Part shown: one piece after another, positions 11,333-22,426 of the stretch
How the letters are laid out: each line of letters starts with the position of its first letter
How positions within the stretch are numbered: the stretch's first letter is position 1
From: Limnomonas spitsbergensis
Taxonomy: Eukaryota; Chlorophyta; Chlorophyceae; Chlamydomonadales
DNA: 64,000 nt
Assembly (NCBI GenBank): GCA_037349105.1
Contig: JAYJMM010000097.1
Location: 744,001 to 808,000, forward strand
Reading direction: 5' to 3'
Notes under the pieces: model-generated
Database searches by the model: none
The model's input: only the letters and a program-made list of their open reading frames with translations
Told to the model about the DNA's origin: nothing
Position numbers and translations under genes: made by a program

Positions 11333-12356
11333 GCTCACTGTCACTGCTGAGGATGTCAAACATGGACCAGCCGTTGGGGGACACCTGATTACCTGGCTGC
11401 TCCATACACCTGGTCAATGCCTCCAAGGGTGCGCGCTGCTGGGGCACAGCCAGACTGCTTAACCCCGCCTGCTCTGCGTCACACACACTTTTCCACACTC
11501 CAGTGGCCCACTGCCCTAGCCTGTTCCACCCTCTTGGCTGAGCCAGATCCTCCTTCCTTTTTACTGGGGGCCATTCCGCAGTGGCGGCTTGTGCTCCACC
11601 CACCGCCTGCAGATCTGCAGGTTTCCTGATCACCTGACTTCCACCACGGGGCATCGCCCCGTTCTCCTTTTTAACGCACTGCGCAGCACTTGCCACTCTC
11701 ATTAGCCTCTTCTGCGTCGCGTATTCTGGCCCACTGCCTAGGTCTCTTGCTCTTCCGCACTCTGCTGCCCCCTCTGGGGCTGCCGAGGTGCCTGCCCCTT
11801 GATCACCGTGATCGGGCTCGTTCTTGACTCGTTGCACGGCCCCTGCCCCACTGGGCAAGTCCTGCTCTGGTGCGCCTTCTGGACCACTGTCCCGATTTGC
11901 GCCACTGGTCTGCGACACCTCAACGGCCGGGTCCAATGTCAGCTCAGGGGTTCTTCCTCCCTGTCTCAACCACTGCGCATATTCCAGGCCTTGCCTTGGA
12001 ATATCCAGGGTTGATTGGGGCACTCGCCCACCTCGGCTGATCCCTTTGTGCGACACTAGTGCTGAGCCGTCTGCCTGCGCCCCTGCCTCTCTGGGCGGTA
12101 CGCGGCCCGGTTCTGGCACCTTGCTGTCTCCTGCGGGCGGTCCCACTGGCCCTGCCAGCTTCGCCGCCACCAACAGGGCTTCTGCAGCCAGCTCATCACT
12201 AGCTTCCATCAGGTTTACACCCGGCTCCAGCCCCCTCAGACGCCCACTTCTCCGTTGGGCGTCAGGGTGCTGGTGCCTATCGGGATTTAGATCTACGTCT
12301 GTCATTCCTACAGGCAATTTACGAACCGCACGGTCCTGCAAGCGTGCTGGCGACAC

Positions 12357-13026
12357 CCCCTACAGGATCTGCTAACTTTAGGCTTCTGCCCCCTTGTTCC
12401 TACTGCAATCTGGTGAGGGCTTGCGAGCCAAGATCGGATGGCAGGTACAGCAATATGCAGGATAGGCCTTGCCTTCCTGCTTTTCTGCTCACTAATTTCA
12501 ATCTGGCGGAATCCTCCTTCGCCTTTTCAGTTCTTCCCACCTTGCTGGCTGGGCTGCTTCTAGATGTCTCACGTCCTGCGTGGATGTCACACGCCCTGCG
12601 TGGATGTAGCCTCTTGCGTAGTGTCCGCTCAGCTCTGCGTCCCTGCGGGGATCCTTTGGTACACCCACAAGATTTCAAACTTGGATGTTCTATCCACAAG
12701 TTCACTTCTGTCAATGATGAAAGATTGGATCCACCTGATCACAATCTGCAGTCACACAGGTAATTATCTGCTGGGTGTTTAAATCCACAGCCAGATCTTC
12801 AAGCCTCTCCTGGACTCAACACTAAGCTGCCACGCTCAGCGATTCTCAGGGTTTAACTTGGCAATCTCTCTCTGGAGATTACCACAGCAAAGTGCAGTTC
12901 AAACGCTGTCCAAGGTCGTTTGCATGCAAACAAAATTCCAATTCCGCTGCACAAGCACCTTTAGCAGGAATTGGCGAATCAAGCTGATCAGGCTAAATCC
13001 ACTTCGTCCCTTTCTAAAGGACACGC
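12357..13026. other. E1 5' leader between ORF X and the B repeat
   Basis: Noncoding on the evidence of short, unsupported frames. Just before B it holds 13001-13022 (ACTTCGTCCCTTTCTAAAGG then AC), which is the reverse complement of 13436-13457 inside B. A matching leader end is seen in E4 at about 41819-41850. I could not identify a tRNA primer-binding site. Confidence 0.45.
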
Positions 13027-13659
13027 GATGTGCGCTTCAGGTCCGTGGCGGACTTCTTTCCTCACGGCAGTGACGGACGCCTACGGGCAGGCTCAGTGAC
13101 TCTTCACTGGCTGCGAGTGCTCAGCGAGTTAAGCAGTAGAGCTGGATATTTGTATGTATAGCAATAGACGTATGGTAGCGTAGGCCTTCTGGCCGTCTGG
13201 GCGCGATCCAGCTGGGCTATGTTAAGGGCACTTACCGCGCAACACGCGGTGAGGTAGCCGGGAGGTTGACTGCGTACTTCTTCTTCGGCAGGGTCTCGGT
13301 TCACTACTGAGGTACTTGTCTCCAGGTAGTTCAGCTGAGGCGGAGCTAGTCTTGACTTGATATAGGTACTGACGTTATGAACACCTCAGGCCTCATGCAT
13401 TGGATGCCGGCCGGAGCTTGTTACATAAGAGGTCTGTCCTTTAGAAAGGGACGAAGTAGTTAGCCTAGGCAACTGCCGGGATACAGGGACCCGGCAGGCC
13501 CAATTCAGAATACGGTACAATCTGTCAAATCAACCGGCGTAAGCGGGTTTCTAGGTCTCAGTTCAAATCCGTAGACTCCGCAGAGAAGCTGCGGAGTCCC
13601 CGAGGCCGCCAACTGCGGTCTAAACGGTTCTGTCACGTATACGGTAATATACTGTGACA
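13027..13659 (+). repeat. E1 terminal repeat part B, far copy
   Basis: Copy of 4645-5277 not preceded by A. It ends in ACTGTGACA, followed by the target duplication TTAC (13660-13663). Confidence 0.85.
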
Positions 13660-13663
13660 TTAC
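13660..13663. repeat. Target-site duplication of E1, right copy (TTAC)
   Basis: Matches TTAC at 4395-4398 on the other side of E1. Confidence 0.75.
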
Positions 13664-15160
13664 CCCTAATGGGGAGTTAACAAGGTCACGTCAGTTTAAT
13701 CATAGTATTTTGTTACGTGAGTGTACCATACAGGTTGGGGGCCCTTTTGGGGGGGTTATTGTTTGCTTGTGGAACCTGCTAGTGGGTGTGGATTAGGAGG
13801 ATACCCCAAGTTGCACCCAACAACAACACACTCCACCCGCACTAGCAGGGGTGAAAGGTAGAGTATCAACCGAAACAGGGAGAGGAGACTGGCGTTGGGT
13901 CCAAAGTTCAAAATTTGCATGCTACTTTTAAGTGTGTACCCACGCCACTGTTGTGGTCGTGTGCTAGTTGCTTGCCCAGGGAGGCCACTGGTTTCCTCTT
14001 ACTGTCCAAGTGTATCGAGTGTCTGTACCGGTTTACGGGCACATGTCCCGTGCAAGAAATGTGATGACTCGATGAACTGTAAAAACTTCACATGAGATGC
14101 TGAACAGTCAGCAGATAGCCAAGTGAGACACAACCGTGACATTTACTGACAAGACACAGGCTGATGATGGTGGACCTGGTGGTTGTCATTTGTGCTGTAC
14201 TTGTGGCGGTGGCATCGGATAAGAGGTCCTCAGCATCATTCTCGCCCGGTCTCCCATTTACAACACATCGTTGGAAACACAAAGCAGCATTTTTATTCAG
14301 CAAAGAACATTATGCCATTACAAAGCGGCAACTTCAATTGAATTCTGGTTCACCACATTACATTTCGGTGCACTGAAGTGAAATCGAGCCAATTATAACA
14401 AAGCCTTACACGGCCAATCATAACATAACCCTGTCAGTAAGGTATCCATCTTAATAAACCCAAGGCATAATCACGAATCCATGTTATTATACACCTGGCA
14501 AGCATATAAGAGTAGGAGAGAAATAGGCAATTTTTTCTCTCCCTCAAGCCCTGGCACAAATTTATGAACCAGCTGTTACTTTGTTCATTCTGCAACTGCT
14601 GGCGGCACACACGGTGCACCATACAGTATTCGCACAGGACATTGATATCACTTGTCAGTAAACGCTATATACGCTATATCCACAATATCCATCAGTCAAC
14701 TCTCGATATGTAACCATGTTTATCTGCAAAATATTTTATGTTCGAAATTGCGAATCACAATTTACCTAAAAAACACGGTATTGCGACATCAGCAAAAGTT
14801 CCGATCCTGCAGAGGCTCATGCTAACTGCCCGGCCTGCAACATTATGCCTGGACTGCATGGCTCATAGAATCATAGCAGGTGCTGCCCACTATCTGCTCT
14901 CTGCAAGAATGCTAAAACCAGTAGCTCATATAAACTAGTGCTCCTGGTACACTCGAAACATGGACACATGGAAGCTCATACTAACCTCATTCTGGTGGCT
15001 TATATACATGTGCCTGGCTGGTGGTGGAAAACTGAGTTTTATTGTGTGCAACTACTGCAGCGAACCTGTCGTATCAGACAGGGGACCCACGGAGACACCC
15101 AATGCGCAAAAATAACATCGCACAGCTGGCCGTTGCTGATGGTCGCAGCTTTTAAGAGCT
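13664..15160. other. Spacer and probable 3' UTR of the cupredoxin-like gene
   Basis: No supported ORF. The part next to 15161 should hold the 3' UTR of the minus-strand gene. The first minus-strand TGTAA (volvocine polyadenylation signal) is at 14406-14410, implying a long 3' UTR of about 750 bases if used. The part at 13664-14100 shows nothing recognisable. Confidence 0.35.
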
Positions 15161-18100
15161 TCACAGCAGGCACACGCCGTTAAGTCCAAGCCAAGAGAAG
15201 GAGATCTGCACACACACAGGGACAAACAATGGAGGTCAAACAGTTGGATCATACAGGCTGCTAACGGCGTAGGAGCCTAGGGAGCGGTTTTAGGAGGAAG
15301 GCATGATACATGGCCTGCTTCGATTTTGAACATCATCCGTTGAGCAACATGAGACGAATGGGGTGTCATTCAGGATCAGCGAGGCTTGCTTGTGCCCTGA
15401 TTGGACCATTGGTGTGTGCCCTATCTCACCAAGTCTCCCGCCCTGACGGTGACATCTGCGAAGGCTCCCACTGTCCACGCGGGGATGCTGTATGTCCTGG
15501 GCGTGTAGGAGGGCGGGGCTGACAGGCAGGTCACCTTGAAGATCATACCCTGCAGGTGCACAAGACAGAAAAACAGGTCGATAAACACAAGCTCGTGGAG
15601 AAGGAAAAAACATGCTTCTACAGGATCCATTTCAGGGGCATGACTACAGTCATCACCCTCAATAACATATCCCTATATGGGTGGGCAGCCTCCGTCTTTT
15701 GTCATGTTTTTTCATTATCCTCAGTGACATAATCCTCATCGAAGGCACCTTTTGCTCATAATCAAGCCAGGACAAATAAGGTCCACACAGCCTCCTCCCC
15801 CATTCCCCGTGATCCCCCCCCGGACCTACCAGCAGGCAATTTCCGGGTGCCTGGCTAAAGAAGGTGAGCTCTCCAGCAACAGTGGTCTTGTACGTGTAAG
15901 TGCCTCCCAAGCTGAGATCTGCCAGGACTGTGAAGGCGGTCGATGTGGGAGCGGGGCACAGGCCCAAGAGGTCATTGAGGGCAGGGATCAGGCCGCCGAG
16001 TAGGGAGGGGGCGGAGGGAGTTCCGGGGGCGAAGGGATATGGAGGAGGGGGAGACGGGGGAGAGAGAGCTTGAGGAGGGGATCCAATCATGGCTACACCA
16101 TTGAGGTCGATCCAAGAGAAGGAGATCTGCGCACGCATAGGGAGAAACAATTATGGTCACATGGATGCATCTAACAAACAGGATTCCATGTATGGTACTT
16201 GCCATCGGGCAACGCAGGGTTCAATCGCATGCAATTGAAAGCCAAACATCGCATGGGATGAGCCAGGAAGGGCTAGCAGGAGTGAGATGGCCCCACAATA
16301 CACTTTTAGCCATGATTTTTGCTTTTAGGACTTTTTGCTTTTCGGGCTAGTAGCTCACCGTGTCGCCTGCCGTGACGGTGACGTCTGCGTATGCTCCCAC
16401 GCTCCAGCTGGGGATGGTGTAGGTACTGGCCACGTGATCAGCTGGTGCTGTCAGGCAGGTCACCTTGAAGATCATACCCTGCAGGCACATAAGATGGAAA
16501 GGAGGCGTCAACAAACCGAAGATGCAGTAGGGCTAATGCCGAGGGCTATCCGCATGAAATCAACGGCTATGCGTCCCGACCACATAAGTAATGCTGCCGG
16601 ATGGATGTCGGTAATGTGAACTAACACATCATGCCGGTAGAGGTTATCTTCCCATGCAATGACTCAGCCACTCGGAAAGAAACAAATGACCTCCTCCCCT
16701 GCCTGTAAGAAAGCTCACCAGCAGGCAGTTGCCGGGCGCCTGACTGAAGAAGTACAGAGTGGCAGCGACACTGGTCTGGTACCTGTAGCTGCCTCCCAAA
16801 GAGACATCTGCCAGAACTGTGAAGGCGGATGTGTCGAGGAGGGAGGGGCACATGTCCATGAAGCCAGGAGGGGGAGGAGAAGGGGAAAGAGGAGATTGAG
16901 GAGGGGGAGAGGGAGGAGGGGGAGAGGGAGGAGAGAGCGCGAGGGGAGAAGCTCCGATGATGGCCACACCGTTGAGTCCAATCCAAGAGAAGGAGATCTG
17001 AAATTACAAGGGAAAAAACAAGTGGTCAGAATCATATGCAGGGCACCAGACGTTTGGCATGCTAATAGCGGCAAATAGGAGCATGGGACTAGATGTCAAT
17101 CCCTCAAAGAAGAGAAGGGCTAGCACACAAGGGAAGGAACATGGGATTGCATGGCTCAATATTGAATGTCGCATGAGGTCACTTTGCATGCTCAGCTGCC
17201 ATTCCTCCCGTCTCACCGAGTCGCCTGCCGTAACGGTGACGTCTGCGTATGCTCCCACGCTCCAGATGGGGATGGTGTAGGTGCTGGCTACATGATCAGC
17301 CGATGCTGTCAGGCAGGTCACCTTGAATATCATGCCCTGAAGGTGCACACAATGGAAACACAGGTTAATAATGGATACTGAAATCTGGGGGGAATGAAAT
17401 CAATGCGATGCTGGGGATGTTGCCGGGAAAACAGGCACACTCGCCACATGCACGATCGAACAATGTGATAGGGCAACGCAGCTGCTAGCATGACGTTCCA
17501 GGAGATCTTGCGTTGTGCACCAGCAGGCGGGCGCAAGGCATAACAGAGGCAGAGGGTTCACATGGAATACAGGTTATTGTAGCTGTGGTATACAAGCTGT
17601 TGTAGCTGAATGACCCCGCCATAACAGCATTCCACACTCACCAGCAGGCAGTTGCCGGGCGCCTGACTGAAGAAGTACAGAGTAGCAGCGACATTGGTCT
17701 GGTAGCTGTAGCTGCCTCCCAAAGAGACATCTGCCAGAACTGTGAAGGCCGATGTGTCGAGGAGGGAGGGGCACATGTCCATGAAGCCAGGAGGGGGAGA
17801 GAGAGAGGGAGGAGAGAGAGCTTGAGGACGGGATCCGATGATGGCCACTCCGTCGAGGCCAATCCAAGAGAAGGAGATCTGCGCACACATGGGGATGGAA
17901 TTGTGGTCAGAAGAAGGGGACATGACCTAATCAAGAAGACGGTTTAAAGGCATGTCTAATGCCATTGAGCAGCAAAAAGGCACATTACCAACCACATCAT
18001 AAAATGAATTTGTCTCGCATACACTGATAGTTTTAGGGCTAGTAGCTTACCGAGTCTCCTGCTGTCACAGTCAAATCTGCGTATGCTCCCACTGTCCATG

Positions 18101-21100
18101 TGGGGATGGTGACTGTGGTGGGGGTGTATGGAACCGGTGCTTCCAGGCAGGTCACCTTGAAGATCATACCCTGCAGGTGCACAACAGAGGAAAACGCATT
18201 GCAGTAAAGGATGCTGCAAGAAAGCCGGGGGGCTGACAGCAAGGCGTGCCTGCAAGGGCCTTAAGATGGCAGACAGGCAGGTGCAGGGCATAGTAATTGA
18301 TTGGTGCAAGGCATAACGCATGTCATCAACTGGCCACACGCACCAGCAGGCAGTTGCCGGGAGCCTGACTGAAGAAGTACAGAGTGGCAGCGACATTGGT
18401 CTGGTAGCTGTAGCTGCCCCCCAAAGAGACATCTGCCAGAACTGTGAAGGCGGATGTGTCGAGGAGGGAGGGGCACATGTCTATCAGGCCATTGGGGGTG
18501 GGGACCCCGGATGGGGGAGGAGATGGGGGAGGGGGAGACAGGGGTGGAAGAGAAGGGGGGGAGGGAGGAGGGGAGGATGTGGAAGGGTAAGAGGGGGTAG
18601 AGGGAGATGGGGGAGGGGGAGAAGGGGGAGGAGGATAGGGAGGGGGAAGGGAGGTGGGTGGGAGAGGAGATGTGGAAGGAGGGGGGGGAGGTGAAGAGGG
18701 CGGGGGAGGAGAGGGGGAGGGGGGAGGAGAGGAGGGAGGAGGAGAAGGGGGAGGGGGAGAGGTAGGTGGGAGAGGAGATGTGGAAGGAGGGGGGGAGGGA
18801 GGAGGGGAGGATGTGGAAGGGTAAGAGGGTGGAGAGGGAGATGGGGGAGGGGGAGAAGGGGGAGGTGGATAGGGAGGGGGAGGGGAGGTAGGTGGGAGAG
18901 CAGATGTGGAAGGAGGGGGGGGAGGTGAAGAGGGCGGGGGAGGAGAGGGGGAGGGGGGAGGAGAGGAGGGAGGAGTAGAAGGGGGAGGGGGAGGGGGAGA
19001 GGTAGGTGGGAGAGGAGATGTGGAAGGAGGGGGGGAGGGATGAGGGGAGGATGTGGAAGGGTAAGAGGGCGGAGAGGGAGATGGGGGAGGGGGAGAAGGG
19101 GGAGGTGGATAGGGAGGGGGAGGGGAGGTAGGTGGGAGAGCAGATGTGGAAGGAGGGGGGGGAGGTGAAGAGGGCGGGGGAGGAGAGGGGGAGGGGGGAG
19201 GAGAGGAGGGAGGAGTAGAAGGGGGAGGGGGAGGGGGAGAGGTAGGTGGGAGAGGAGATGTGGAAGGAGGGGGGGAGGGATGAGGGGAGGATGTGGAAGG
19301 GTAAGAGGGGGGAGAGGGAGATGGGGGAGGGGGAGAAGGGGGAGGAGGATAGGGAGGGGGAGGGGAGGTAGGTGGGAGAGCAGATGTGGAAGGAGGGGGG
19401 GGAGGTGAAGAGGGCGGGGGAGGAGAGGGGGAGGGAGGAGGAGAGGAGGGAGGAGGAGAAGGGGGAGGGGGAGAGGTAGGTGGGAGAGGAGATGTGGAAG
19501 GAGGGGGGGGGGGGGGAAGAGGGCGGGGGAGGGGAGGGGGGAGGGGGAGGGGGAGGGGGAGAAGAGGGGGGTGGGAGAGGAGGGGGGGAGGGAGGAGGGG
19601 AGGATGTGGAAGGGTAAGAGGGGGGAGAGGGAGATGGGGGAGGGGGAGAAGGGGGAGGAGGATAGGGAGGGGGAGGGGAGGTAGGTGGGAGAGCAGATGT
19701 GGAAGGAGGGGGGGGAGGTGAAGAGGGCGGGGGAGGAGAGGGGGAGAAGTAGGGAGGAGGGGGAGAAGGAGGGGGGGGAGGAGAGGGGGGAGGAGGAGAA
19801 GGGGGAGGGGGAGAGGTGGGTGGGAGAGGAGATGTGGAAGGAGGGGGAGGGGGGGAAGAGGGCGGGGGAGGAGAGGGCGGGGGAGTAGGGGGGGGAGGAG
19901 GAGAAGGGAGAGGGGGGGGGGAGGTAGGTGGGAGAGGAGATGTGGAAGGAGGGGGAGGAGAGGGGGGAGGGGGAGGGGGGGGAGAGGGGGGAGGGGGAGA
20001 AGAAGGAGGGGGTGGAGGGGGAGAGGAGGGAGGGGGGAAGGTGTCGTCTGGGTTACCACCTGGGTTTGGTGATCCTTGAAATGGTGGTGGGGAGAGGTTT
20101 TCAGGGGGAGGGGGAGGGGGAGGAGAAGAGGAGGGAGGGGACGATCCTTGGTTTGGTTGAGGTACAAAGATAGAGGGGGGAAATGGAGGAAGGATGGTGG
20201 AGGACGGTGGGGGAGGGGGGGGAGGGGGAGAGGGAGGGGGAGGAGAGTTTTCAATGTTTCCATCTGGGTTGCCACCTGGGCTGGGCGGTTCGGGGATGAA
20301 GTTGACAGAGGGGGGATATGGAGGGAGGGTAGAGGGCGGAGGAGGAGAGGGGGGACGGGGAGGGGGAGGAAGGGAGGGGGGAGGGGGAGGGGGAGGAGAA
20401 GAGGGCAGAGGGGGAGGGGGAGGGGAAGAGGGAGGAGGGGGAGGAGGGGGGGGAGGGGGAGAGGGAGGGGGGGGAGAGGAATCCACGTTACCGTCAGGGT
20501 TGCCGTCAGGGACCGGTGATTCTTGGGATGGGGGAGAGGGAGGGAGCGGTCCAGGCTGCATCAAGTCTACTGAGGCTACTGCGTGGATCTCATTGACCGC
20601 GAAGGGCCAAGTGAAGACGAGCTGCAGAGGCGGAGAATGAAGAGAAGAGGCAAGCACGAAATACATTTCAGCAGTGTCTGTTTCGCAAACTACAGGTACT
20701 TTTAAAACCACTGTTTTGAATTTCACATTTATTGGTGGGCTGGACAGAACATCATGCAATCGCGCGGTCACAGAGTAGGCGATGCCGCACGATGCCGTGC
20801 ACATTCAATGACATTAAGCGATGCCAAGCACATGCATTGATATAAAGCGATGCCATGCTTGCTGGATGGTGACACTGCATGACGCCATGCATGCTACTTA
20901 GAAACACTCGCACCTTATCCCCAACGTAGAGCGTCATGTTATCAAAGGATCCTGTCGTGATCCACTGATCGATAATGTAAACTTGGGGTGGGAGTACGGT
21001 GCCCACAGAAGCAGGGTACACATTGATGACGAACCCCATGCCCTGCAGCCACGTCAGAGAGCAGAGAGTCAGTAATGGATGTGTGCACGGCTTGTCGGTG

Positions 21101-22426
21101 CATGGGTGCAGCCATGTCAGAGCGCAGGGTGTGTCAGGCACGGCTCCGAAATTATTGAATGTTTACACCAGTGTTCTGGTTTGGGGGCATGGGAATCACG
21201 CATGGGGATGGAGGCATGGATTTGGGGATCAGGGTGTAGGGATTCTCAGATTTATTGGCAGCAGGCAGCGTGGCTGCTTATGTTTCCTCCCTGATGAGCT
21301 CCTCATGCTCTGCATGGCTCTGCATCCCTCCACCATTGCATGCATGGGGATTCACTGCCCATCATCACTTACATATTGTGCACAGTTTTGCCCCACTGGG
21401 TCGAAAAGGAAGAACTTTCCCGTTGCGCTTGCGTAGAAGATGTAGGTGCCGTTAGGCGTGGCGCCTTGAAGGACAGTGTAGCAGATCGGCCCGACCACCA
21501 CCGCCGCATTCGGACACAAGACGGCAACTGCAAATGGGTGGATGATAGGGATCTTAATATTTGATGCCGTGAGGAGGGACAGATGTGCACCGCTGTGTGC
21601 ACCGCTGTGCAAATTTTCGGTACCCAGTGCGCCGTGCATGACAAATACGACATTTCAAATATTGCAATCCAGTCTGCAGCCAGTTAGACAAGCATGCACT
21701 TGCCTGCATCTGCGGTCGTGCTTCCATCATCGCCTCCTTCGACAAGAACGCCGTCGTTATTCGGACCGGTGTTGTCATGGGCTTGCAGGTCTCGTTTATT
21801 AGAATTCGTGAGGCCTGAGACAAGTGCCAGACAGGCAGGGCATGGATGTTAGAAAGATAATGTCTGACAAGTGAGGGAGCAAGGTGCTAGCGCTCTTGTA
21901 CGTAGTGAGGGTCACTAGGAATCTTGGATATGGGTGTCGAGTCGGAGTCTAGTCGGTGCTAGCGTAACCGTGTCGCTTCTCGACCGGGGACGTCTTCACA
22001 GAACGGTGGAGAACTTCAAGGGGGCGTTCGTCATGAAAGGTGCGTCTAGCACCATAGCGTCAGTTGCGAGGATACCAGAAGGATCATCTTCATGGGGGCG
22101 TTCTTGGTGAAGGGTTCGACGGCTTCAGTTGTTGAAGGTGAATCAGTGGCACGCGGTAAACCAGCATAGAAAGCGTATGGACTGCGGGCTGGCCATTAAA
22201 CAGTACAGTAGCGCCTATGGGTGCAGCACTCGCGGTATTTATATTTCAGGTATATAGTACAGGTATACTACACGGACGGCAAAATTTGAATAATGTGCAC
22301 AGAGTGGTGGCCCGGCTACTGACACACAAAGCGACAGAGAATGTACCCACCTCGTGCGGCTGTGCTGTCCAGAGACAACAGTCCAATAACCGTGATGGCC
22401 AGGATGCGCATGCTCGGCGACGCCAT
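15161..22426 (-). CDS. Secreted multi-module cupredoxin-like hydroxyproline-rich protein
   Basis: Thirteen exons reconstructed from frame and splice sites: 22351-22426, 21704-21814, 21373-21527, 20914-21042, 18344-20621, 18051-18170, 17642-17878, 17217-17336, 16719-16997, 16359-16478, 15830-16126, 15430-15549, 15161-15205. Exon 1 encodes a signal peptide (MASPSMRILAITVIGLLSL). Exon 2 encodes a polar Asp/Gly/Asn-rich linker. The rest is a chain of cupredoxin-like modules. Each full module has one exon with GM.FKVTC...VGAYADVTVTAGDSV, then one with ISFSW...[Pro-rich]...CPSLLDTSAF...YFFSQAPGNCLL. The 21-kb-side modules are more divergent and keep VNEIHAV; typical copper ligands look lost in the repeated modules. 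Module exons are phase 0, with four of exactly 120 bp. A role in the cell wall or extracellular matrix is inferred from the signal peptide and SPPPP tracts. The frame changes once inside the long Pro-rich tract (see findings). Confidence 0.75.
18480..20540 (-). repeat. Extensin-like proline-rich tract inside one cupredoxin module
   Basis: Lies within the 18344-20621 exon and encodes about 690 residues of SPPPP, PPPPSPPPP and STSPLPPTSPPPP patterns, probable targets of prolyl hydroxylation and arabinosylation. From about 18576 to 19620 it is built from an approximately 240-bp (80-residue) repeat: ATGTGGAAGGGTAAG recurs at 18811, 19051 and 19291 exactly 240 bases apart, with less exact copies at about 18577 and 19605. 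Between blocks near 20040-20530 are motifs of the type PGGNPDG. Confidence 0.8.

Larger units (their letters stand above)
6720..12356 (-). pseudogene. E1 giant gag-like ORF (ORF X) with one in-frame stop
   Basis: One reading frame of about 1,877 codons, starting at an ATG at 12354-12356 and ending with TAG at 6720-6722. It is interrupted only by an in-frame TAG at 10824-10826, where neighbouring repeat units have CAG (Gln). The order is: a charged N-terminal region, a 25-residue repeat, about nine 29-residue repeats, a Gln/Met-rich coiled segment, a CX2CX5HX4C zinc knuckle (about 9602-9646), an Arg/Ser/Gly-rich low-complexity part, and a capsid-like C-terminal region with the motif SHMFYEGLP (about 7080-7110) and an acidic end. 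The E3 polyprotein shares the zinc knuckle type near its start. A structural gag-like role is inferred; no enzyme motif is present. E2 and E4 carry decayed copies. Confidence 0.65.
4399..13659 (-). mobile_element. Retroelement E1 (non-autonomous, split direct repeats)
   Basis: A 9.3-kb element with TG...CA termini and a 4-bp target duplication. On the plus strand its order is A (4399-4644), B (4645-5277), GC, A (5280-5525), internal region, B (13027-13659). Its only long gene is a minus-strand gag-like ORF at 6720-12356; no reverse transcriptase, RNase H or integrase is present, so it must be mobilised in trans if at all. The paired repeats differ at about one base in each of A and B that I compared, so the insertion is young. 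E2, E3 and E4 share its ends or ORF. Confidence 0.8.

Noticed and set aside
4399..13659. DIRS/TOC-type tyrosine-recombinase element
   Set aside because: The repeat layout matches, but no tyrosine recombinase motif is present in any family member here. E3 encodes a DDE integrase and E1 has a 4-bp target duplication.
18320..20640. Long plus-strand Gly/Glu/Arg-rich open frames
   Set aside because: They are the antisense of the proline-rich exon: CCN codons read backwards give Gly-rich frames. Splice sites and flanking domains support only the minus strand.
15161..22426. Pherophorin gene
   Set aside because: SPPPP tracts and secretion fit pherophorins, but the flanking domains lack the pherophorin Cys pattern. 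They instead form repeated cupredoxin-like halves with YFFSQAPGNCLL ends, and the Pro-rich part is inside a module.
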